A stretch of DNA of 64,000 nucleotides from JBBRMW01 sp965246845 (GTDB taxonomy: Bacteria > Chloroflexota > Anaerolineae > Aggregatilineales > UBA2796): positions 588,637-652,636 of the forward strand of contig CBDFFR010000008.1 in assembly GCA_965246845.1 (NCBI GenBank), in the 5' to 3' direction. Shown piece after piece: positions 44,669 to 52,828 of the stretch. Below the pieces are notes generated by a model. That model worked only from the letters and a program-made list of their open reading frames with translations, was not told the DNA's origin and searched no databases. How positions within the stretch are numbered: position 1 is the first letter of the stretch; the number at the start of each line of letters is the position of its first letter. The translations under genes and the position numbers were made by a program.

Positions 44669-44692
44669 TAAAACTACCTCTTCCATGATGCA

Positions 44693-44724
44693 GCAAACAA
44701 AAGAGGGACCGCGTGGGTCCCTCT
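44693..44724 (-). terminator. Intrinsic terminator of the NYN-cold-shock gene
   Basis: On the minus strand a perfect 9-base stem (AGAGGGACC with GGTCCCTCT, loop of five) is followed by TTTGTTTG. It lies 38 bases after the gene's stop and just before the response regulator gene. Confidence 0.8.
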
Positions 44725-44761
44725 CGCATGGCCTCGATTGTAGCAATGGGTGTGCGGGGCG

Positions 44762-45727
44762 TCAATGTGGCTCGATTTGCGGTGCAGGCAGCGTCGGCTG
44801 CGCGATGTTGGCGCGGCGCACGTCCTTCGCGCATTCGCCCTTGTCGTTCATGCCGAGGACGTACTGTACGAGTTCGCCCACTTGCAACGTATTGAAATCG
44901 CCCGCCGCAACATCACCCCAGTAAAAGAAGATACTGCGTGTGCTGCCATCGGTATTGATGAAGCCATAGCCTTCCTTGATCGTCGCGACCCGTCCGAAAT
45001 AGGTCTCGCCCAGCGTGCCGGAAACAGGCAACTGCTGGGGTAACACCGGACGCTGGACAGGGCTTTCGTAGCCAGTGGTGTAATCGCGTGGCGGCACGAA
45101 CAGGTTGGCTATAGATGCATCGTTGCGGCGCGTTTTGTCGTCGATCATATTATGCATGAGGATCGGGTAGGTCGCTTCTTCGAGCAGCTTAACGGAAGTG
45201 GTCGTCGCGCGGATGTTGCCCGTCTCGTCGGTATACTGGAAGTCCCACGCGAGGACCATCACGCGCGTGCCGAGCGCGTGGATTTTGCGGACCAGCGGCA
45301 CATAATCGCCATCGCACGCGATCAGGATCACGACGTTGAAGTGCTTGAGGACAGACAGTTCATAGGCTTCCAGCGCGAGCCAGACATCGATCCCTTTTTC
45401 ACCCTGTCTGCTGAGTGGCAGATAGTGTGTAACGACGCCCTCGCGCATCAGCACATCGTCGAAGGCGCGCTCCTGATAGAGTTTGTCGCGGTTGTTGGCT
45501 TCGGATGCAGAAAGGCGACCCCGAAAATAGTGCGAGTCCACAACCTGACAATTGCGCAGATCGACATCTTCCAGTTGCGCCGTCTGGCTGCGCACGAATT
45601 CATGAATGCCTTCGATGCTGAGGCGCGACCGACGCGGATGCGAATATAGATAGAAGTTGCTTACGTGGAAGAAGTAGTTTCCATCGTAAAATACACCAAT
45701 CTTGACTAACTTGGAATCGACGCTCAT
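44762..45727 (-). CDS. NYN-domain nuclease fused to a cold-shock domain
   Basis: A 321-residue protein that joins two RNA-related domains. The NYN/PIN-like nuclease part (residues 5-195) has the acidic residues expected for metal binding: KIGVFYDGNYFF, EKGIDVWLALEAYE and VILIACDGDYVPLVRKI. A linker leads to a cold-shock domain (about 238-300) with YFGRVATIKEGYGFINTDGS and RSIFFYWGDV. RNA cleavage or decay guided by single-stranded RNA binding is a reasonable inference. ATG 45727 follows AGAGGA closely, and the gene ends in a good terminator. Confidence 0.85.
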   Translation of the reverse strand: MSVDSKLVKIGVFYDGNYFFHVSNFYLYSHPRRSRLSIEGIHEFVRSQTAQLEDVDLRNCQVVDSHYFRGRLSASEANNRDKLYQERAFDDVLMREGVVTHYLPLSRQGEKGIDVWLALEAYELSVLKHFNVVILIACDGDYVPLVRKIHALGTRVMVLAWDFQYTDETGNIRATTTSVKLLEEATYPILMHNMIDDKTRRNDASIANLFVPPRDYTTGYESPVQRPVLPQQLPVSGTLGETYFGRVATIKEGYGFINTDGSTRSIFFYWGDVAAGDFNTLQVGELVQYVLGMNDKGECAKDVRRANIAQPTLPAPQIEPH

Positions 45728-45813
45728 AGTTCCTCTGGGACGATTTTTGCGGACGAAAATGCAGTACCGTATTTGTTTCAAGCGAATACTAAACGATGCT
45801 TTTCCTCAAATGC

Positions 45814-45839
45814 GCTACCGGGCATGATAACCCGGTAGC
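45814..45839. other. Strong hairpin upstream of the NYN-cold-shock gene
   Basis: GCTACCGGG and CCCGGTAGC form a perfect 9-base stem around the loop CATGATAA, 87 bases before the NYN start codon. It could be a leader structure of that message or a terminator of unknown ownership; no T-run follows. The rest of the 306-base gap (45728-46033) shows nothing else. Confidence 0.4.
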
Positions 45840-46033
45840 AGTTTAACACAAGTTGCCGCGCAAGGGGTAACACTCCTCGACAGGCATGATGTGAACATCG
45901 CTTTGTTCTTGCAATCAATATTCATAATGCAATCTCAAAAAAAGTGTATGATTGGCTTGTACGCTGGCACTTTTTCAGCGACAGTATGCCACCGCAATAT
46001 CTGCAGAAATTTTGGGTGTGGAGCGAAAACCAG

Positions 46034-47080
46034 ATGTCACACGAACATGGTCAGCGACCGCCGAAAGTTGTCGCTCAGGGAGGCGAGCCGTCTCAAACTG
46101 CCGAGGGCGGGTTCAACGCGCAGACCAACCTGGCGTCAAGCCACCTGACGGCAAATCAGCGGCGACTTCTTTCGTTACAGCAAACACACGGCAACCAGGC
46201 CGTCCGTCGTATGGTTGAGCAGCAGCACGGTACGGCAGCGACTATTCAACGCGATCTTTCTGCTTACACACGCGAACACATCGATGTTGAACCTATAATG
46301 GGCGAAGGTACGCCGCCAATAGATCGATATACTGCCGATGCTCCCGGTATTCAACGCGCATTGCAGGCATTGATTGACGCGGGGAAAATCCGGGTCCGTT
46401 CTTCCGGGGACCAGCAGTTTTTTTCCAATATCAGTGCCACCCGTGAAGAGATCGAAGCCGCCTTCACTGGCGCGAGATACGCCAGAGCGGCTCAGATGGC
46501 GACTGCACTGCTGGAAGATCATCGCACGTCAGTCTATTCTGCAGAAGAAGTCACGTATATTCCGGGTCTGATCTGGGACACCAATCTGGGTCGCCGCCAA
46601 CAAAATCTCGACGTGCAGACACGCCGTTCGCTCACGGGCGCAGAACGCGCGGCGGCACAGAGCGTTTTCGGTGGCGGCATCGACTATGATCGAATTGTCC
46701 TTGAAGATGCACCAATCATGTCTCTGGGGGGCTTTGCACGGACAACGCCCTGGACGATTAACTTTCCAGCCGGGACGGTAGCGGGCAACGCACTCGACAC
46801 CGCCTGGCTCATCCACGAAATGGGCCACTCATGGCAGTACCAGCACGGCGTGTCGATGATACGTACCCTGTACCACGCGGTGCGCGGCGTCTATGACTAC
46901 GGTGGTGAGGAGCGACTGGCCGCGGAGACAGCAGCAGGTCACGGCTTACAGGCGTTCCAGACCGAGCAGCAAGCCGACATTGCCAGCGACTATTACAAAA
47001 TCATCAGCGGCGCACGGCGGGGAAATGTGGCTGTGTACCAACCATACATTGACGAGTTTCGCTCCGGGCATTATCGCTAA
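46034..47080 (+). CDS. Probable eCIS-type cargo: metallopeptidase with LQ-GNQAV leader motif
   Basis: A 348-residue soluble protein with no signal peptide. After a polar start (MSHEHGQRPPKVVAQGG) it has RRLLSLQQTHGNQAVRRM at residues 43-60, the short motif found at the N-terminus of many proteins linked to extracellular contractile injection systems and DUF4157 toxins. The C-terminal half carries a zinc-peptidase motif HEMGH (261-265) in IHEMGHSWQYQHG, and TEQQADIASDYY near 310 offers the third ligand Glu. The middle (RRSLTGAERAAAQSVFGGGI) may be the substrate or fold region. No contractile sheath or baseplate genes occur in this window. ATG 46034 is chosen; earlier ATGs give an atypical N-terminus. 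Confidence 0.6.
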   Translation: MSHEHGQRPPKVVAQGGEPSQTAEGGFNAQTNLASSHLTANQRRLLSLQQTHGNQAVRRMVEQQHGTAATIQRDLSAYTREHIDVEPIMGEGTPPIDRYTADAPGIQRALQALIDAGKIRVRSSGDQQFFSNISATREEIEAAFTGARYARAAQMATALLEDHRTSVYSAEEVTYIPGLIWDTNLGRRQQNLDVQTRRSLTGAERAAAQSVFGGGIDYDRIVLEDAPIMSLGGFARTTPWTINFPAGTVAGNALDTAWLIHEMGHSWQYQHGVSMIRTLYHAVRGVYDYGGEERLAAETAAGHGLQAFQTEQQADIASDYYKIISGARRGNVAVYQPYIDEFRSGHYR

Positions 47081-47175
47081 GGCGGCGGACTCGTCCTGAC
47101 GATAGCAGGCGCGGCCATTTTTGAGCCGGGTGACTCGCTATGACCGCGCCGTGTACGCTGGAGATAGCCTCCGAA

Positions 47176-48306
47176 CTAGGGGCGCGCCGTCGGCGTTCCC
47201 GTTGCGGCGGGCGTTGCCGGGGAAGGTGTCCCCGTCGCGGCGGGCGCACCCGACGCACCGTTCGCGCCGAGACCGAGCAGCGATTGCGCGTCGAAGAGGA
47301 ACGGCGAATTGCTGGGCAGCAGGATCACGCTCACCTTTTCGGAAAGTTTCTGCACATACTGATACTGGATGAGCAGCGGATTCTTCTGCAACTGCTCGTT
47401 GATCAGGCCAAGCGCGGTGGCTTCGGCCTGCGCGCGGATGGTGATTGCGGAGGCCTCACCCTTCGCGCGTGCAGCCAGCGCATCCGATTCGCCTTGCGCG
47501 GTGAGGACGGCGGCATCGGCCTGTCCCTTCGCCTGCGTGCGGACCCGCTCGGCTTCCTGTTTGGCGCGTTCGGCATCCTGCGCGGCGACCTGCTTCTGTT
47601 CGATGGCCTTGATATATTCCGCGCTGAAGGTGATGTTACGCACCAGCACATCAGCAAGCAGGAGGCCGTTGCTCTCGAACTTGGGTTTGAGAGTCTCGAA
47701 AATGCGGGTTTTGAGTTCTGCGCGCTTCTCGCCGTAGATTTCCTCGATGCTGTAGGCCGAGGGAATCTCACGGGCGGCTTCGCGTGAGGTCGGACGCACG
47801 AAGTCGGTCTCGTAACGGTTCTGCCATTTGAGGTGCAGTTGGTTCACGCTGGCCGGGTTGATGCCGAAGACGATGGAGACATCCAGATCGACCTGCTGAC
47901 CGTCTTTGGTACGCGCCTTAATCGAGTCATCGCCTGCCTGCTGGCCCTCGTTCGACACGCCGGACATGGTATAGGTTTGCAGGCGAGTTGAATAGACGGT
48001 CGGCACATTGATCCCCGGGATAATTACATGAATACCCGGACCGAGGGGTTCTTTCGAGAGGCGTCCTTCTGCCGGGTCGCCGCTGAACGGTTGGAAGAGG
48101 ACCGCGACTTCATTGGACGCGATTTGTACGACGCCCGCGCTCAACACAAAGAACAGCGCGGCGACGACGATCCCAACGATGACCAGCAGGGTTCCCGGAC
48201 GCGCCGAGCGGCGATTGAGTGTGTTGTTGATGCCGAGCGCCACACCACCGACGGCGAGCGCCAGACCGACAAAAGCCAACAAGCCAAAAATACTACTGAT
48301 GTTCAT
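47176..48306 (-). CDS. Prohibitin/SPFH (band 7) domain membrane protein
   Basis: A 376-residue membrane-anchored protein with two N-terminal hydrophobic segments (7-27 and 40-62), an SPFH domain (VAVLFQPFSGDPAEGRLSKE, KDGQQVDLDVSIVFGINPAS) and a long coiled coil with repeated Ala/Glu/Gln (KQVAAQDAERAKQEAERVRT). It resembles prohibitin and HflK/HflC, which form rings that organise membrane microdomains or control FtsH protease. The C-terminus ends in an Ala/Pro/Thr tail. No FtsH gene is near. Confidence 0.88.
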   Translation of the reverse strand: MNISSIFGLLAFVGLALAVGGVALGINNTLNRRSARPGTLLVIVGIVVAALFFVLSAGVVQIASNEVAVLFQPFSGDPAEGRLSKEPLGPGIHVIIPGINVPTVYSTRLQTYTMSGVSNEGQQAGDDSIKARTKDGQQVDLDVSIVFGINPASVNQLHLKWQNRYETDFVRPTSREAAREIPSAYSIEEIYGEKRAELKTRIFETLKPKFESNGLLLADVLVRNITFSAEYIKAIEQKQVAAQDAERAKQEAERVRTQAKGQADAAVLTAQGESDALAARAKGEASAITIRAQAEATALGLINEQLQKNPLLIQYQYVQKLSEKVSVILLPSNSPFLFDAQSLLGLGANGASGAPAATGTPSPATPAATGTPTARP

Positions 48307-48490
48307 GGAGTGGATGCTTCCTTGTTGTAGACCCGTGATGCACGTTCACGCGCATGGTCTTCTCTTGTATAATACTACGAAAATCATGGTTGGTGAGTTG
48401 TTCTTCCGTATGAGAACTGGCTAAACGGGCTGTGTTCCAACGCAAAAGTACGGATAATTCGGTGGCGACGTTCTAAAGTCGTTGCTGCTA

Positions 48491-50395
48491 ATGGATTGTG
48501 AACCGACTATGCGCGATCTGACCGTGTTTTACCGTTGGGAGTTCCTCCTGAAAAGCAGCCCGGAAGCGCTCTGGCCGCACGTCACCAACACAGATCGCTT
48601 CAACGCGGCAGCGGGGTTGCCACCCATTCGTTATACAGAGTCGCCGCTGCCCGAAGGCGGGTCGCAGCGCACGATACGCCAGCGCGTCTATGGCGTGTTG
48701 CTGGTCTACGATGAAGACCCGTTCGAGTGGATATACCAGAAGCACATGCGGCGCGTTTCGGTCTATCGTAACGGACCGCTCGCGCGCCTGCGCACCGAAA
48801 CCACGCTGAACGCGCTCCCGGATGGCAGTACACAGCTTATTTACGAAACGTGGACGACGCCGCGTCACCTGCTCACCGCGCCAAGTATTCCGGTACAGGT
48901 CGGCTTAATCTCGCGGCGACAGTTCGGCAAGGTCTTTCATCACATCGATGATTTCCTGCTGAACAAGCGTGCCGACCCGCCGCTCACGCCGCGCCGCACG
49001 CCGCTTTCCAGCACCGGAAATATTCGGATGGAAGAGATTTGCGCGCAGCTTTACGAAGCGCAGTACGACCCCACGCTGATCCAGTTGCTCGCCATGCTGG
49101 TCGAGCGTGCGCACGATGAAGAACTCGTGCGGATGCGCCCCTTCGCGCTGGCCGAGCGCTGGGAAGTCGAAAAATATGCGGTGCTGGAACTTTTCCTGCG
49201 CGCTACGCGGCTCGGTCTGCTCGATCTTTCGTGGGATATGATTTGCCCGAACTGCCGGGGCGCGAAGCACCAATCGACCACGCTGGCGGGCGTCTCGCAG
49301 AGTGGCTATTGCCCATCCTGCAATATCGATTTTGAGGTCGATTTCGCGCGGACCGTCGAGGCGACGTTTCAGGTCAACCCGTCGATCCGGACCGTCACGC
49401 GCGACGAGTATTGCATCGGCAACCCGCAGAATACGCCGCATATCATTTTGCAACAGCGCTTGCAACCGCGCGAAACCCGACACATGGCGCTCACGCTCGA
49501 AGCCGGGCGTTATCGCTGGCTCGCGCCGCGTATTGCTTCCAAAGACGCTGCGCCGCGCACGCCTGCCTCCGTGCAGCAGGTGTTGAAAGGGCAAACGATT
49601 ATGACTGTCCGTGCGGCAACGAGGGACCGCGCAACGACACTCACGGCGGGCGATGAACTCACGCTCTCGAATCCGGAAGTTGCGCCGGGCGAGATTGCGA
49701 TGACGCTCACCAATCAGACCGATCAGATTCAACAGGTGATGCTTGGTCGGCTTGAATATGCGGATAGCGCAGTCACGGCGGCAGAAGTAACAGCGCTACA
49801 AACTTTCCGCGATCTATTCTCCGGCGAAGCGCTGCGACCCGGTGAATCGATCAGCGTGGAAAGCCTGACGATCCTTTTTACGGACCTGAAAGGCTCGACG
49901 GCGATGTACCGCGCGCTCGGTGATGCGCCTGTGTTCAAGCGCGTGATGGATCATTTCGACCTGCTGCGCGAGAGCGTGCGAACGCATCACGGGGCGCTCG
50001 TCAAAACGATTGGCGACTCGATTATGGCCGTCTTTACCGACCCGGTAAACGCAGTGCGTTCCGGGTTGGATATGCTTGAAGCGATTGAGCAATACAACGC
50101 GCAGCACATGACGAAGCTGATCCTCAAGATGGGGATCAACAAGGGCGCGTGCATCGCAGTCACACTCAACGACAGGCTGGATTATTTCGGCTCAACGGTC
50201 AACTTCGCGGCGCGGCTGGAAGGCCAAAGTCACGGTGACGACATCGTGGCCGGGGAAAGCGTCGTGGAGGACCCCGGCGTTCGCGACGAAATGCGCCTGC
50301 GCTCGGTCATTGCCGAACCCTTCAGCGCTTCAGTGCGTGGCTATGATGCACCTGTCACGCTCTGGCGGATGCACTTGCAACAGCCGTTGCAATGA
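48491..50395 (+). CDS. Class III adenylate/guanylate cyclase with SRPBCC and zinc-ribbon domains
   Basis: A 634-residue cytoplasmic cyclase. The N-terminal part (FYRWEFLLKSSPEALWPHVT) is an SRPBCC/START-like ligand-binding fold, followed by a winged-helix region and a zinc ribbon (CPNCRGAKHQ with CPSCNIDF) of the DUF5939 type. The C-terminal 170 residues are a cyclase catalytic domain: TILFTDLKGSTAMYRALGD with metal-binding Asp, VKTIGDSIMAVFTD with the second Asp, MGINKGACIAV and DYFGSTVNFAARLEGQSHGD. cAMP or cGMP production regulated by a hydrophobic ligand is inferred. ATGs at 48491 and 48509 and a TTG at 48482 all lack clear ribosome binding sites. Confidence 0.88.
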   Translation: MDCEPTMRDLTVFYRWEFLLKSSPEALWPHVTNTDRFNAAAGLPPIRYTESPLPEGGSQRTIRQRVYGVLLVYDEDPFEWIYQKHMRRVSVYRNGPLARLRTETTLNALPDGSTQLIYETWTTPRHLLTAPSIPVQVGLISRRQFGKVFHHIDDFLLNKRADPPLTPRRTPLSSTGNIRMEEICAQLYEAQYDPTLIQLLAMLVERAHDEELVRMRPFALAERWEVEKYAVLELFLRATRLGLLDLSWDMICPNCRGAKHQSTTLAGVSQSGYCPSCNIDFEVDFARTVEATFQVNPSIRTVTRDEYCIGNPQNTPHIILQQRLQPRETRHMALTLEAGRYRWLAPRIASKDAAPRTPASVQQVLKGQTIMTVRAATRDRATTLTAGDELTLSNPEVAPGEIAMTLTNQTDQIQQVMLGRLEYADSAVTAAEVTALQTFRDLFSGEALRPGESISVESLTILFTDLKGSTAMYRALGDAPVFKRVMDHFDLLRESVRTHHGALVKTIGDSIMAVFTDPVNAVRSGLDMLEAIEQYNAQHMTKLILKMGINKGACIAVTLNDRLDYFGSTVNFAARLEGQSHGDDIVAGESVVEDPGVRDEMRLRSVIAEPFSASVRGYDAPVTLWRMHLQQPLQ

Positions 50396-50431
50396 AATTC
50401 AGCGGGGCATCATAGACCCGACTCAAGGACC

Positions 50432-50460
50432 TTGACATTTTAGAGTAATTGCTCTATTCT
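50432..50460 (+). promoter_or_regulatory. Promoter of the TetR-family gene
   Basis: A perfect -35 box TTGACA (50432-50437) and TATTCT (50455-50460) are 17 bases apart. Operator 1 fills the spacer, so binding would block RNA polymerase. Confidence 0.75.
50441..50456. promoter_or_regulatory. TetR operator 1
   Basis: TAGAGTAATTGCTCTA, a near-perfect palindrome inside the promoter spacer. It shares the arms TAGAGTA/TACTCTA with operator 2, with one mismatch. Confidence 0.75.
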
Positions 50461-50469
50461 ACGGATATA

Positions 50470-50485
50470 TAGAGTAAATACTCTA
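50470..50485. promoter_or_regulatory. TetR operator 2
   Basis: TAGAGTAAATACTCTA, a perfect palindrome with 7-base arms and a 2-base centre, placed just downstream of the expected transcription start. Confidence 0.8.
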
Positions 50486-50499
50486 AAAAGGAGGGTAAA

Positions 50500-51102
50500 A
50501 TCACAAAAGCAGCCGAAAAGACGCGCGAACGGATTTTGAACGCCGCGCTTGACCTGTTCAATGCACAGGGTACGGATGCTGTTTCGACCAACCACATCGC
50601 GGAAGCACTCGGTCTCAGCCCCGGCAACCTGTACTATCACTTCCGCAACAAGGCCGACATCATCCGCGCGCTTTTCGAGCAACTCTTCGCCGATACGGAT
50701 CACACATTCTCCGTCGCGCCTGATCATTCCTTAAAGCTCGACGACGCAAGCGGCTGGCTGCGCGTGAACTTCGAGATTATCTGGCGCTATCGTTTTGCCT
50801 ATCGTGAAACGCTGGCATTGCTGGCCGCCGATGCACAGCTCCGCGAACGCTATCTCGTGGTACGCAAGCGTGGCTACGAAGGCTTCCGCGAGATATTCGC
50901 GGGTCTGGCACAGGCCGGGCTGCTTATCAATGTGGCTAGCGATGAAACCATTGATGAACTTGCCGATCTGTGCTGGCTTATCAGCGATTTCTGGCTGCCA
51001 AACATCGAACTCAGCGGCAACGAGGTCAGCGCGGCGCAGATGCAGCGCGGCATCGACCTGATGACACGCATCCTGAAACCCTACATTCGGGATTTGAGCT
51101 AA
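50500..51102 (+). CDS. TetR-family transcriptional regulator (probable ATC start)
   Basis: A 200-residue repressor. The DNA-binding domain reads KAAEKTRERILNAALDLF then STNHIAEALGLSPGNLYYHF, a standard TetR helix-turn-helix; the C-terminal half is a ligand-binding domain without a known ligand. The complete first helix is only covered if translation begins at ATC 50500, which stands five bases after a strong AAGGAGG (50488-50494). The next normal start, TTG 50536, would cut the first helix. Two palindromes in the promoter suggest autorepression, and a small membrane protein gene lies downstream as a likely target. Confidence 0.85.
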   Translation: MTKAAEKTRERILNAALDLFNAQGTDAVSTNHIAEALGLSPGNLYYHFRNKADIIRALFEQLFADTDHTFSVAPDHSLKLDDASGWLRVNFEIIWRYRFAYRETLALLAADAQLRERYLVVRKRGYEGFREIFAGLAQAGLLINVASDETIDELADLCWLISDFWLPNIELSGNEVSAAQMQRGIDLMTRILKPYIRDLS

Positions 51103-51328
51103 TCCCTATTCGCTCGTAAACGCAGGTCTGCTTCATATCTACTTCCTTCGCCGCCTTCCGTTCAGGCTGCGCTGGAAAGGTGTTTGCCCGGAACGGATTA
51201 CAACCGGCATTCTCGCGGGGTTGCTCGAACCCGCCGGGTGGAAGCCCGCAGGTGCGGTCAACGCGATTGCATATATCGTCTGGTCGCTCTGGCTGATCAG
51301 CGCTGACCTTATCTTCATTTTCGCCTAA
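51098..51328 (+). pseudogene. Membrane-protein-like open frame without a start codon
   Basis: A stop-free stretch of 76 codons between the TetR gene and the next membrane protein reads like a coding region: HIYFLRRLPFRLRWKG, then ERITTGILAGLLEPAGWKPA and a hydrophobic end WSLWLISADLIFIFA. It has no ATG, GTG or TTG at a usable place, so it may be the 3' remnant of a larger membrane gene or start at a rare codon. No family recognised. Confidence 0.4.
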
Positions 51329-51346
51329 CCACAAGGAACAATCATC

Positions 51347-51886
51347 ATGCAAACACAATCTTCATGGGGCTTCGCCTGGCTCGCTGCATTCCTCGCGTTC
51401 CCAATCGGTGGCGGCGTGGCAACCCTGCTTATCGGAAAACTCGAAACACCGCTGCAAGGGGCACTCGGCGGCGCAATCGCGGGGCTGGTCCTCGGATTAT
51501 TCCAAATGCTCGCGCTGCGATTGCGCATCGACGTTAATGGCGAATGGATCATCGCGACCATAATCGCGCTTGCTTCGGGTGTCGCCATCGGCGTCGCGCT
51601 GTTCGGTACGGCGACCACGCTGGAAGCGATTTTACTGCGCGCCGTCCCAACCGCATTGCTGCTCGGAATTGCGCAGGCATTGATGTTGAATCGCTATACG
51701 ACACTGGCATGGTTGTGGATACCCCCTATCTTGGTGCTGTATCCGCTGGCATGGTTCATCACGACTCAGGTGATCGGGCGCAACGTCGAGCAGGGCTTTA
51801 TCGTGTTCGGGGCGTCGGGCGCAATTCTGTTTCAGGTGTTGAACGGGTTGGTATTGTGGTGGTTGTTGAGAAGAGGATCGCAATAG
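51347..51886 (+). CDS. Hypothetical membrane protein
   Basis: A 179-residue protein made of about five hydrophobic helices (for example FAWLAAFLAFPIGGGVATLL and GAIAGLVLGLFQMLALRLRI), with small Gly/Ala-rich faces. I do not recognise a family. The ATG follows AAGGAA at eight bases. It lies 244 bases after the TetR gene on the same strand and could be under its control, as TetR regulators often govern a neighbouring membrane protein. Confidence 0.65.
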   Translation: MQTQSSWGFAWLAAFLAFPIGGGVATLLIGKLETPLQGALGGAIAGLVLGLFQMLALRLRIDVNGEWIIATIIALASGVAIGVALFGTATTLEAILLRAVPTALLLGIAQALMLNRYTTLAWLWIPPILVLYPLAWFITTQVIGRNVEQGFIVFGASGAILFQVLNGLVLWWLLRRGSQ

Positions 51887-51892
51887 TCGTCT

Positions 51893-52828
51893 TCAAAGTT
51901 CTAATTTACCCTGCATCAGCGGAGCCGTCCCAGCGGGTGGTTCCGCATCATGCATGTTTGTCAAACGACGGTTTGCAATTTCTATTTGCGCGGAACTAAT
52001 TTCAAAACCGATGCAGCGCCGGTTGAGGCGTTCGCACGCGACGGCAGTTGTCCCGCTCCCTAGAAACGGGTCCAGGACTACATTGTCTTCTTGTGTTACC
52101 AATTGAATCAAGAATTCCATCAGCGCAACAGGTTTCTGCGCTTCATGATAGCGCGCTTCATTTTCAGCAAAGCCGAAACGAAGAAGATTGGTTGGATTTT
52201 TTCCATTGGTCTCGCTACCCTCTACATGGATCGCGCCGAGACCGTATTCCAGCACATTATCGGTAAGCGTATGTTGATAAGGCTTCGCCAGCCAGATGAT
52301 TGGCTCCCAGATAGGCGCAAGATTTCCGAGACGCCATCCTTCCCATTTTCCGGCCTCGTCCTCTAGCCCGCGATTGCGTAAAACGCCGCTCAAACGCTGC
52401 GCACGATGGTGCGCAGAAGTCTTCTCCCAAACCAGAATATCCTTGACGAGAAATCCCGCATCTTCAAGTGCGACAATGGCGCGGTGCATCGTGCGTCGCG
52501 CGCAAAAAATGAACGCACTTGCGCCGGGTTTCAGTTTGGGATAAACAGCGGTTGCCCACTGGCTGCACCAGGCCTGATATTCTTTCGGTATGTTTCGGTC
52601 TGCCGAACTCCAGCCGCGAATGGGTTTTCCGCGCCGCTTGAAGCCGGATTTGCCAACTTGCGCGGGGGACTGTCCAAGCAAAGCCGAATTGGTATTCGCG
52701 TGCAGAACATCCCAATCATCGAGACTTATCCCGTAGGGTATATCAGAGATGAGTGCATCAATGGATTGGTCTTCAATTTGCGGTATGAGGTCAAGGCAGT
52801 CTCCCTGGATAATGTTATGCTGATTCAT
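51893..52828 (-). CDS. DNA methyltransferase of a HindIII-like R-M system
   Basis: A 311-residue amino-methyltransferase. The catalytic motif IV comes first (DIPYG at 29-33 within ALISDIPYGISLDDWD) and the AdoMet-binding motif I later (LDPFLGSGTTAVACERLNRR, near residue 255), the beta-class order. Beta-class enzymes methylate adenine N6 or cytosine N4. With the adjacent HindIII-like nuclease, protection of AAGCTT by adenine methylation is predicted. Its ATG overlaps the nuclease stop (ATGA). A target-recognition domain lies between the motifs. Confidence 0.9.
   Translation of the reverse strand: MNQHNIIQGDCLDLIPQIEDQSIDALISDIPYGISLDDWDVLHANTNSALLGQSPAQVGKSGFKRRGKPIRGWSSADRNIPKEYQAWCSQWATAVYPKLKPGASAFIFCARRTMHRAIVALEDAGFLVKDILVWEKTSAHHRAQRLSGVLRNRGLEDEAGKWEGWRLGNLAPIWEPIIWLAKPYQHTLTDNVLEYGLGAIHVEGSETNGKNPTNLLRFGFAENEARYHEAQKPVALMEFLIQLVTQEDNVVLDPFLGSGTTAVACERLNRRCIGFEISSAQIEIANRRLTNMHDAEPPAGTAPLMQGKLEL

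Noticed and set aside
42683..44671. A 662-codon plus-strand frame opposite the beta-CASP RNase
   Set aside because: It is a shadow of a gene with intact catalytic motifs; high GC makes long antisense frames.
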